This document shows, one piece after another, positions 44,675 to 52,586 of a DNA stretch of 64,000 bases. How positions within the stretch are numbered: position 1 is the first letter of the stretch; every line of letters begins with the position of its first letter. The position numbers and the translations under genes are program-made. The notes beneath the pieces were generated by a model. The model was not told the DNA's origin. It searched no databases and was given only the letters and a program-made list of their open reading frames with translations. The DNA is from Alteromonadales bacterium alter-6D02 (GTDB lineage Bacteria > Pseudomonadota > Gammaproteobacteria > Enterobacterales > Psychrobiaceae). The DNA is taken from contig PIZK01000014.1 in the NCBI GenBank assembly GCA_002835545.1, forward strand, positions 124,001-188,000, given 5' to 3'.

Positions 44675-47527
44675 TTAACGTTCGCTTGTCGAACCAGTCA
44701 TAGCAAGCTTTTGTAATTCAGCCAATAATTCTATCGTCAGCCCTTTGATACTTTGATACTGCTTGTCATTAATCTGCCTTTCAAGGTTAATCGCTAAACT
44801 CGCAATATCAGAAAAACCAAACATTAATGCCGCACCAGCTAAACGATGGGATATTACTGCCACTTTTCTGTAATCAAACTGCTTAAGCGCTAACGTCAAT
44901 TGTTGATGCTCCGTATCTAAACCAGCGATAAAACTACGGGTCAAATCTGAAGTATCAACCTCATCGACAGAGCTCAGATCGGAAGGCGCTATTACCTGAC
45001 CAAGATAAGTCCCCACTTTATTGATAAAAGAAAGCCTCGAAATTGGCTTGCTAATAAAGTCATCAAAGCCGACACTCAAATATTGTTCCACTTCATGCGA
45101 CATAGCATTAGCGGTTAAGGCAATCACAGGTTGTTTAACACCGCGTTGGCGTAGCTCTTTTAACGCATCGATGCCATCCATCTCAGGCATTTGAATATCA
45201 AGTAAATACAAATCAGGGTTATGTAATTCTGCTTGGGTCAGCACCTCTAGTCCATTCATAGCCTCAACAACCGTTAGTCCAACGGAGGACAATAGTCGGC
45301 TGACCAACCTCAAATTATCGGCATGGTCATCGGCCACCAGCACTGTTCCTGTTAATGCCGTTATTGGCTCTTGATGATCGGCTTGCATTAGCTGCTGTTT
45401 AGATGCTTCGTTGACAGAATCACAAATGATGTAAGGTATTTTTAACGAAAATAAGCTCCCCTTACCCTGTAAACTTTGTACGGCAATAACGCCTTGCATC
45501 ATTGTCGCCAGCTGTTGCGATAAACATAGCCCTAGCCCTGAACCACCAAAACGGCGACTGATCGAGCTATCTCCTTGGGTAAAATTTTGGAATAACAGAG
45601 GAATTTGCTCCGCAGCAAGGCCAATTCCTGTATCAATCACATTAAACGTTAAATCACTACCGTCAATAACCACAACCAGATCAACACGCCCTTTATGGGT
45701 AAACTTAATCGCATTAGAGCAAAGGTTGATTAGAATTTGTAATAACCTAATTCTATCCACTTCAATAAACATTGGTTGTGGGATATCTCGAACAATTTTA
45801 AAGTGAAGGCCTTTTTTAACCGCTTGTTCAGTAAACAAGTCCACCAACTCATCGAGCAAAGCGTGTAAGTCATGCGGCTTAATTTCCAGCTCAAGTTTAT
45901 CGGCCTCAATTCGACTAAGATCTAAAATATCATTAATCAAATTCAGTAAGTGGTTACTATTGTTAAAGATGATTTCAACTTCTTTATTAATGTATGCTTC
46001 ATCCACATCACCGCAGATAATTGCTTCAGCCTGACCGATAACGGCTGTTAATGGAGTTCGTATTTCGTGGCTCATATTGGCAAGAAATTTACTCTTAATC
46101 TCATTCGCCCGATGAAGGTCATCCATCAACAGTTCTAACTCTTGAGTTCGTTGTTTGACTTGCAACGAAAGCTGGCGCTTTAAATCACGCTCGATATTAC
46201 GGCGATAGATAAAGAAACCAATACATAGGATCAGAAACAACGCCAGTAAAATAAAGTAACGCTCTTGCTCTGCCTTATCGAGTTTTAATTGCTGTATTGC
46301 TCTTTTTTGTGTTAATTCAGAAACCTCTTTTTGCAGCTGCTCCGACTCAAGTAATGCCCTATATTGAGCAAGTTCTATCTCTAACCCTTTATTCGATTGC
46401 TCTTCTTGTTTGCCCTTAAATTGATAAAACCCTTTGACCGCCTCAGCTCGTTCATCAATTGACGATCTAAACAACGCAAGAACCATTTGGCTGGCATTAA
46501 CCTTTTGAATTTCATTGAGCTCTTTCGATTTAGCAATAGATAAATTAACATTTTTAATCGCATTCTCAGTATCACCAATAACGAACTGCGCAACAGCTAA
46601 ATTTGTTAGCCCAGCGGCATAAACCGTATAATGCTCCCACCGAAGTCCCAGAGTCACAGCTTGTTCTGCATGTTGCATGGCTTCAACATGGCGACCTTGC
46701 ATATTATAAAGCTCTGCGAAATTATTATGCTGTGAGCCCATAAAATATTTATTATCAGTTTTTTTGTAATAGTTAAATGACTTCTTTAAATAGTATTCTG
46801 ATTGTTCAAACTTTTTAGCGCTGCGGTAAGAGTTCCCGATGTCGCCGTAAGTTAATGCAAGTCCTTCTTCGTCGTTCAATTCGCGATAACCCGCAATCAC
46901 TTCGTTGTATATATCAATTGCAGTATCGTAACGAGAGGTGCGAAAAAATAACCCACCCACATTCATTTTTAGGTCGACTAAATCAACAGCACTGCCATGT
47001 ATTTTATAAAGGGATTCAGCTTGTTGATAGCTTAACAGTGCATCTTTCATTTCATACATAGCAGCCTGCACTAGACCTATATTGTTATACATATGAGCCA
47101 ATGCTAGAGGCTGTTCTGATGTTTGATAATATTCTTTTACTTTGTCATAAAAAATTAGCGCTTGTGGGTAGTTACTCTTGTAATAATAAACCACGCCAAT
47201 GGCTTTATTTATTTTAGACTCAATGTTATCTAAGCCCTGCCCATTAATTCGAAGGCTGGCCTCTTGCAACACCTTTAAAGCGACTGTTAACTCTTTGAGT
47301 TCAACATAAATTCGAGCTTGAGTGAGTGCTATTTCAGCACGTACACTTGGGGTAAGGCGGTGGGATTGTAATAACTGTTCTAAACTTAAAAGCGCTCGCT
47401 GTTTGTCTTCAAGAGCAACAATTTCGTTTAGCTTTTGTTGCAAGTTTTCTGATATTGCAGCAGGCGCAGAAATACTCCAGATGGTTAACCAGCTAAAAAT
47501 AATGATTAGCTTTACAAAATATCGCAC
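44675..47527 (-). CDS. Hybrid sensor kinase: TPR sensor, kinase, receiver, HPt
   Basis: A 950-residue multi-step phosphorelay protein. A signal peptide (to about residue 24) precedes some 350 residues of tetratricopeptide repeats in the periplasm, then a coiled coil, one transmembrane helix (424-441), a kinase core with His487 (NMSHEIRTPL) and ATP motifs NLCSNAIKF, DTGIGL and GGSGLGL. The receiver domain has phospho-Asp777 (LLDIQMPEMDG) and the C-terminal HPt domain has His894 (ISHRLAGAA). The start is GTG with GAGG six bases upstream. It lies 116 bases before the binding-protein gene, same strand, with no clear terminator between, so it may share a transcript. The output regulator is not evident and might be REC proteins elsewhere. 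Confidence 0.93.
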   Translation of the reverse strand: MRYFVKLIIIFSWLTIWSISAPAAISENLQQKLNEIVALEDKQRALLSLEQLLQSHRLTPSVRAEIALTQARIYVELKELTVALKVLQEASLRINGQGLDNIESKINKAIGVVYYYKSNYPQALIFYDKVKEYYQTSEQPLALAHMYNNIGLVQAAMYEMKDALLSYQQAESLYKIHGSAVDLVDLKMNVGGLFFRTSRYDTAIDIYNEVIAGYRELNDEEGLALTYGDIGNSYRSAKKFEQSEYYLKKSFNYYKKTDNKYFMGSQHNNFAELYNMQGRHVEAMQHAEQAVTLGLRWEHYTVYAAGLTNLAVAQFVIGDTENAIKNVNLSIAKSKELNEIQKVNASQMVLALFRSSIDERAEAVKGFYQFKGKQEEQSNKGLEIELAQYRALLESEQLQKEVSELTQKRAIQQLKLDKAEQERYFILLALFLILCIGFFIYRRNIERDLKRQLSLQVKQRTQELELLMDDLHRANEIKSKFLANMSHEIRTPLTAVIGQAEAIICGDVDEAYINKEVEIIFNNSNHLLNLINDILDLSRIEADKLELEIKPHDLHALLDELVDLFTEQAVKKGLHFKIVRDIPQPMFIEVDRIRLLQILINLCSNAIKFTHKGRVDLVVVIDGSDLTFNVIDTGIGLAAEQIPLLFQNFTQGDSSISRRFGGSGLGLCLSQQLATMMQGVIAVQSLQGKGSLFSLKIPYIICDSVNEASKQQLMQADHQEPITALTGTVLVADDHADNLRLVSRLLSSVGLTVVEAMNGLEVLTQAELHNPDLYLLDIQMPEMDGIDALKELRQRGVKQPVIALTANAMSHEVEQYLSVGFDDFISKPISRLSFINKVGTYLGQVIAPSDLSSVDEVDTSDLTRSFIAGLDTEHQQLTLALKQFDYRKVAVISHRLAGAALMFGFSDIASLAINLERQINDKQYQSIKGLTIELLAELQKLAMTGSTSER

Positions 47528-47640
47528 TGGGCACCTCAGGCTCTGATCTGCTGATTACTGGAGTTTTAAGGGGAAATAACACTATAACTCATACTAAAAG
47601 ATAATTACTTAAATAGCTATTATCTCTTGAATACAAATAT

Positions 47641-49245
47641 TTACGAGCTACACGACAGCATTGAACATCCCGGTTTGTCCCTCGCCCAATCAGGGCGTTT
47701 TTGTGCATAGCGCTCAAATTCAGGCTGCTCATCATAAGGAAATTGTAACAGTGTTTGCAGCGTTGCTATTTCACTAAAATCCCCTTGTTCGGCGGCGGTA
47801 ATTGCTTGCTGAGCAAGATAATTTCGCAGAACATATTTAGGGTTAACTTTATTCATTGCCGCAGAACGGCGTTCGTCCGAAATGTTTTGTGTGCTAATTC
47901 GCTCTAAATAGGCGGTTAGCCATTGGGCTAGTTGCGTTAAATAAAGTTCATCAACCTGCTCTAAATTATAGTAACAAGGTGTAAAACATTGTAATAATTG
48001 TTGTGGTTCATCTACAGGCTGTTGCTGCTTTAACGTTGCCAGAGTACGGAAAAATATCGTCATATCCGTTTCTATCGCCATCAAGAGCGTTTCAAGTTGC
48101 TCAATTAATGGCAAATCTGCTGCTGAATACTGCACTAAACCTAGCTTACTCGCCATCATATGTGTCCATTGTTGTTGATAGTCAGTAGCAAACTCAGCTA
48201 AAAGTGCTTCTAACGGCTCAGCTTCATCAACTAACGGGTAAATGGCATTAGCCAGTTGAAATAAATTCCACTGCGCAATCTCACCTTGGCGACCAAAACA
48301 ATAACGCTTGCCTTGAGCATCAGTAGTATTAGGTGTCCACCCCAAATCAAAGTTATCCACCCAACCATAAGGTCCATAATCTATCGTCTCACCAATAATC
48401 GACATATTGTCAGTATTCATTACGCCATGAACAAAGCCTACACATTGCCACGCAATTACTAATTCGCAAGTCCGTTGGCAAACCTCTTTAAACCAGGCGA
48501 TGTAAACATCTGGGCCGATTAATGTAGAGTCTGATAATAAATGGGGAAAATCATGCTTAATGGTAAAATCAGCTAAGCTTTTTAACAACGCCATATCCTG
48601 ACGCTTCGCAGCCAGCTGGAAGTTACCAAAACGCATAAACGATGATGAGACACGACACACCACAGCACCAGGTTCGGCTGCGGCTCGGCCATCATAGAAC
48701 ATGTCTCGAACTACCTCATCCCCAGTCAAACAAAGACTTAAGGCTCGAGTCGTTGGAATACCTAAATGAAACATCGCCTCAGAGCACAGAAACTCCCTCA
48801 CCGAGCTTCGCAATACTGCACGGCCATCGGCGGTACGTGAATAAGGTGTCGGTCCAGCACCTTTTAGCTGTAAAGTTTGATGCCCCGTCGGGGTGACGAC
48901 CTCTCCAAGGTTAATCGCCCGTCCATCACCAAGCTGACCAGCCCAGTGACCAAACTGATGTCCGCCATAACACATCGCATAAGGTGTCATGCCATCAAGT
49001 AAGCCATTACCACTAAATACTTTACTAAATAATGGCTGTGCCAAATCATCACAGTCAAAACCACAAGCAATTGCAACATCATAAGATACAGCGACTAGCT
49101 GCGGCGCTGCCGTCGGGGTGGGCATCGCTAAAGAATAGGCGGCATCAAATACCTGACGCACAAAATTTTCAGGCTCAAGATCAGCCGTTAACTGTGTGAC
49201 AAAGCGGTTATCAAAGGTGAGTTTATGCTGTAGTGATGAAGTCAT
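47641..49245 (-). CDS. selO: Protein AMPylator SelO (YdiU family)
   Basis: A 534-residue pseudokinase-fold enzyme that transfers AMP from ATP to Ser/Thr/Tyr of target proteins in redox stress. Motifs: YGGHQFGHWAGQLGDGRAI near residue 100, GAGPTPYSRTADGRAVLRSS (ATP site), GVMNTDNMSIIGETIDYGP (metal-binding Asn and Asp, inverted nucleotide geometry). The protein ends in LSCSS, the conserved Cys-Ser-Ser tail that holds selenocysteine in some eukaryotes. It is longer than E. coli SelO (about 478) because of inserts near the middle (for example around EQLETLLMAIE). Stand-alone gene; 113 bases separate its stop from the TPR kinase start. Confidence 0.95.
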   Translation of the reverse strand: MTSSLQHKLTFDNRFVTQLTADLEPENFVRQVFDAAYSLAMPTPTAAPQLVAVSYDVAIACGFDCDDLAQPLFSKVFSGNGLLDGMTPYAMCYGGHQFGHWAGQLGDGRAINLGEVVTPTGHQTLQLKGAGPTPYSRTADGRAVLRSSVREFLCSEAMFHLGIPTTRALSLCLTGDEVVRDMFYDGRAAAEPGAVVCRVSSSFMRFGNFQLAAKRQDMALLKSLADFTIKHDFPHLLSDSTLIGPDVYIAWFKEVCQRTCELVIAWQCVGFVHGVMNTDNMSIIGETIDYGPYGWVDNFDLGWTPNTTDAQGKRYCFGRQGEIAQWNLFQLANAIYPLVDEAEPLEALLAEFATDYQQQWTHMMASKLGLVQYSAADLPLIEQLETLLMAIETDMTIFFRTLATLKQQQPVDEPQQLLQCFTPCYYNLEQVDELYLTQLAQWLTAYLERISTQNISDERRSAAMNKVNPKYVLRNYLAQQAITAAEQGDFSEIATLQTLLQFPYDEQPEFERYAQKRPDWARDKPGCSMLSCSS

Positions 49246-49384
49246 TAGTAATCTGTGAAAACGTGTATTTTCCCTATCATAACAACCCCCCTGAAATTAA
49301 CTAACAAAAATTAAATTATTAGTTGACTTAACTTTCAGCAAACCGCAGTATCGATAGTCTGTTTAATCAAAAAGTAAACAATTA

Positions 49385-49474
49385 ATGCTTAATCTAATTT
49401 GCCATACACAAATTGCTTGGATGCGCTGGTTGCGAGTCAATCACCTGCGTAGCTCGGGACCGTGGCAAAGATAA
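49385..49474 (+). CDS. Candidate Trp-rich leader peptide, 29 residues
   Basis: A short ORF: MLNLICHTQIAWMRWLRV, then NHLRSSGPWQR. Trp occurs at residues 12, 15 and 27, far above average, with Arg at 14, 17, 22 and 29. It ends 27 bases before a strong intrinsic terminator that precedes a transporter gene, the arrangement expected for transcription attenuation. The segment CTGCG (49445-49449) inside it is complementary to CGCAG (49507-49511) in the terminator's left arm, a possible antiterminator pairing. The ribosome site is weak. The alternative is a small non-coding RNA ending at the same terminator. Confidence 0.45.
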   Translation: MLNLICHTQIAWMRWLRVNHLRSSGPWQR

Positions 49475-49501
49475 ATTAACCTTAATATTCATCTTAGTTT
49501 T

Positions 49502-49533
49502 AAAGCCGCAGCCTTCACCCTGCGGCTTTTTTT
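49502..49533 (+). terminator. Intrinsic terminator upstream of the EamA gene
   Basis: A 10-bp stem, AAAGCCGCAG/CTGCGGCTTT, with an 8-base loop followed by T-run to 49533. It lies 66 bases before the EamA start, downstream of the Trp-rich short ORF, and has no other obvious gene to terminate on this strand. Upstream, 49246-49384 shows no clear promoter beyond a TTGACT at 49323. Confidence 0.9.
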
Positions 49534-49598
49534 GTCCTAGCCCAGAGAGTTTCAGCTGCTCATATAACTACAGAAGTAACAAGCAAGGAGTGAATGAA

Positions 49599-50501
49599 AT
49601 GAAAGTGCCTATCGCCTTTTTGAGCGTTATTTTAATTTGGTCAACAACACCACTCGCCATCATTTGGAGCAGCGAGAGTGTCCACCCAACCATGGCCGTA
49701 TTATTACGCATGCTTATTGCTGCTGTTTTAGGTAGTTTTCTGTTAGTGTTAATGCGCATCAAATTACCGATGTCGACAACGGCATTGCGCCTTTACGCTT
49801 ATTCTGCCCTAGGTATTTATGGTGGCATGATGTGCGGTTACTTTGCTGCCGCTCATGTCAGTTCCGGCATGATGTCATTAGTCTTTGGCTTATCTCCTGT
49901 AGTCGCCGGATTATTGGCCCCGAAAATTTTAAATGAAGCAAAACTAAGTCCGGTTAAATTACTTGCTTTAGTGGTTTCATTTTTAGGCTTAGCTATTGTC
50001 TGTTGGGATAAGTTAAGTACAGGACAAACCAACCTTTTTGGCATGTCTCTGGTGATTATTGCGATGTGTTTTTTCAGCCTCAGTTCGGTCTTGGTAAAAA
50101 GTGTCACTATTAGTATTCACCCACTAGCGACAACCATTGGCGCACTGTATTGCTCGCTGCCATTTTTTGCCTTAACCTGGTTAATTACCGATGGCAGTTT
50201 CAACACTGAGCAATGGACGAGTCAGTCAATCGCAGCCATTGTCTACCTGGGTATCTTTGGTTCTCTAATTGGTTTTATCGCTTACTTTTTTGTCTTGCAA
50301 AAACTCGATACCAGCACCGTTGCTTTGATCACGTTAATCGCGCCAGTATTCGCTGTCACATTAGGCGTCTTGCTTAATGGTGAGAGTATCAGTTACAGCT
50401 TACTCATTGGTGCTGGGTGCATTATGTTAGGACTTAGCATATATAATTGGGGAGAAAAGCTCTTTAAAAAGCGAACTGTGAGTGTGCTAAGCAGTAAATA
50501 A
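49599..50501 (+). CDS. EamA/DMT-family transporter
   Basis: A 300-residue inner-membrane protein with ten hydrophobic helices in two EamA repeats, the usual drug/metabolite transporter plan. The first repeat starts FLSVILIWSTTPLAIIW; the second contains LGIFGSLIGFIAYFFVLQKLD and TLIAPVFAVTLGVLLNGE, the conserved family end. The start is ATG 49599 with AAGGAG nine bases upstream; the frame extends further up but that part contains the terminator and is not coding. Members export amino acids and other metabolites. The upstream Trp-rich leader hints at aromatic amino acid export, which is inference. A hairpin separates it from the convergent TonB receptor. Confidence 0.88.
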   Translation: MKVPIAFLSVILIWSTTPLAIIWSSESVHPTMAVLLRMLIAAVLGSFLLVLMRIKLPMSTTALRLYAYSALGIYGGMMCGYFAAAHVSSGMMSLVFGLSPVVAGLLAPKILNEAKLSPVKLLALVVSFLGLAIVCWDKLSTGQTNLFGMSLVIIAMCFFSLSSVLVKSVTISIHPLATTIGALYCSLPFFALTWLITDGSFNTEQWTSQSIAAIVYLGIFGSLIGFIAYFFVLQKLDTSTVALITLIAPVFAVTLGVLLNGESISYSLLIGAGCIMLGLSIYNWGEKLFKKRTVSVLSSK

Positions 50502-50507
50502 GGTATG

Positions 50508-50533
50508 GGGCTACTGACGAAACTCAGTAGCCC
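50508..50533. terminator. Hairpin between convergent EamA and TonB receptor genes
   Basis: A perfect 10-bp stem, GGGCTACTGA/TCAGTAGCCC, with a 6-base loop. There is no T-run; it probably ends transcripts from both sides imperfectly. Confidence 0.6.
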
Positions 50534-50539
50534 GTAAGA

Positions 50540-52459
50540 TTAAATCTTATAATCAATAGCAAAAGCCACTTGCCGGCCATGATTCATAAAACCAACCGAT
50601 TGTTCAAATTGTTTATCAAACAGGTTATCAATCGAAAGAGATAAACGCAGCTGCTGGCTCAACTGCCAACCACCACTCACATGCCACTGCAAATAACTCG
50701 GAAGCGTTAGCTCTCCTGTCGCAATCGAACTATCGAAAAATTCGCTGCGATAGTCACTTCGTATATTGGCATTGAATTGCTGCCACTGCATATTGATAGC
50801 CGCACCCCCAGACCATTGAGGTCTGCGGCGTAAGTTTACCTGACTGCGTTTGATCTCGCTGTCTGTATAGGTAACATTAAAGGCAATATCAAGCCACGAA
50901 TTAACCGCGTGGTTCACACGCCACTCCCCTCCTGTCGCATCGACAGCGCCACGATTAACTGCTTTAAACATGACTGGGTCAAAATCAACTAGGTTAGTAT
51001 AGCGATTATCAAAAATGACTAAGTCCATTGTCAACGATTCATCATTGGTATAGTGCCAGCCTAATTCGTAATTTTCGCTTGATTCAGGCTTTAACTCGCT
51101 ATTACCTATTAACGGATGTGCAAGGGAGAAAAAACTCGGTAGTTTATAACCTTCACTATAATTAAACGAAACCTGATGCGCTGGAAGAAACTGCCAAGAA
51201 AGCCCAACTTGATTTGCTAAATCAGCAGAGAATTCAGAAGGGTTTTCATAGCGTAGTCCAACGCTCAAGCTTAATTTTCGCCACTGTTTTTGTGTTTCAA
51301 TGAAAACGGATGATACTTGCTGTTCCAATCTAAAGTTAACTGGAACCAACATCCCAAAATCTAAGTTGCCTTGATTTTCACCAACCGCATCACGGTGACT
51401 AACCCCTGTGACAACTTGCCAGTCAGCGTTGGCCAACCAGTGAGCGTATACTTGCGCTTCGGCACGTCGATAGGTCGATTCAATTAAGCTCGCTGGTACT
51501 CCAGAATACACACCATTACTAATCCCCGGATGGTTTGAAGTTTCTTGCTGTCGTTGCCACGATAAAGCAAAATGTAATGACTCATATAAGCTCTCTGAGT
51601 CCCCCAATAGCTCACTACTTAAACCCGCCATGACAAAATCACTGCTACGCAATTCTGGTGTGCGCTTTTGAGCATACAACTCGCCGCCACTATCTTCTGC
51701 CAGCGAAGCCGCTTCTCGATCCCCGACTAGCAAAGAGAATCGATGGTTAAGCCGCTCTCCTAAACTATTAAGTGTTATTAATGCTTGCTTATCCTTTGCC
51801 TTTGACCAGGTATAATATTCAACCTCTGAAGAAGAGACATTTACCAAAGCCGTTACTTTTTCTGTTAAGTTTCCTGTTAAGGTCACATCCATTTGACGGT
51901 AATCGTCACTGCCTAATTTGGCCTGCAATATAGCTTGCGAGGCGCTAGGCTGCTTTGTAATAAAGTGAATCACACCACTAATCGCTTCACTACCATAAAT
52001 GGCAGCCACCCCACCTCGATAAACTTCAACACGCTCAATGGCTGCAACACTTAAGCGATTAAAGTCAAATCCTCCACCACGACTGTTGGTCGAGTCATTG
52101 ACCACCACATTATCAATCATGATTAACGTAAAGTTTGATTCGCCACCACGAATTGAAATATATGATTGCCCAGTACCAGCACTCGTTTGCGAAAGACTGA
52201 CATTGGGTAATAGCTGAAGTAAGTCGGTCGTGGATGCCGGATTGAGGTTGTCAATTTGTTCGCGAGAGATCACAGAATGACTGCTCAGGGGGGGCTTAGC
52301 TAAACGTGTACCAACGATTGATAGCTGCTCTACCACTCCATCATCTATTGTAGTTTTACTTTGAGTATTCGCCCCCACTGTTTCAGCAGCAGATGCACCA
52401 CTTGGTAGAAAAGAAAGAATCAAGGATGATGCTAGGGTGTAACGCATTAGGTCTTTCAC
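50540..52459 (-). CDS. BtuB-sized TonB-dependent receptor
   Basis: A 639-residue outer-membrane receptor. The signal peptide ends near SGASAAE (residue 25). A TonB-box-like VEQLSIVGTRL follows, then a plug with LLQLLPNVSLSQT, IRGGESNFTLIMIDNV and VEVYRGGVAAIYGSEAISGVI. The barrel ends in the typical aromatic pattern (VAFAIDYKI). The short length and plug motifs are those of the BtuB group, which take small cofactors or metal complexes. No btuCDF genes or cobalamin riboswitch are present. It is divergent from a gene for a PQQ-dependent dehydrogenase, 127 bases away, so PQQ (as for E. coli PqqU) is a possible substrate. GTG start with AAGGAG. The substrate is inference. Confidence 0.9.
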   Translation of the reverse strand: MKDLMRYTLASSLILSFLPSGASAAETVGANTQSKTTIDDGVVEQLSIVGTRLAKPPLSSHSVISREQIDNLNPASTTDLLQLLPNVSLSQTSAGTGQSYISIRGGESNFTLIMIDNVVVNDSTNSRGGGFDFNRLSVAAIERVEVYRGGVAAIYGSEAISGVIHFITKQPSASQAILQAKLGSDDYRQMDVTLTGNLTEKVTALVNVSSSEVEYYTWSKAKDKQALITLNSLGERLNHRFSLLVGDREAASLAEDSGGELYAQKRTPELRSSDFVMAGLSSELLGDSESLYESLHFALSWQRQQETSNHPGISNGVYSGVPASLIESTYRRAEAQVYAHWLANADWQVVTGVSHRDAVGENQGNLDFGMLVPVNFRLEQQVSSVFIETQKQWRKLSLSVGLRYENPSEFSADLANQVGLSWQFLPAHQVSFNYSEGYKLPSFFSLAHPLIGNSELKPESSENYELGWHYTNDESLTMDLVIFDNRYTNLVDFDPVMFKAVNRGAVDATGGEWRVNHAVNSWLDIAFNVTYTDSEIKRSQVNLRRRPQWSGGAAINMQWQQFNANIRSDYRSEFFDSSIATGELTLPSYLQWHVSGGWQLSQQLRLSLSIDNLFDKQFEQSVGFMNHGRQVAFAIDYKI

Positions 52460-52586
52460 ATAAAGCTCCTTGTAAAATAAAAATAACCGACTTTGTTCTA
52501 AGTAAAATGATCATGCCTGTATAAAAAGTCTACACTCTAAATAAAACATTGCTAATTATTAGTAACTCTTTGATAAGGATAATTTA

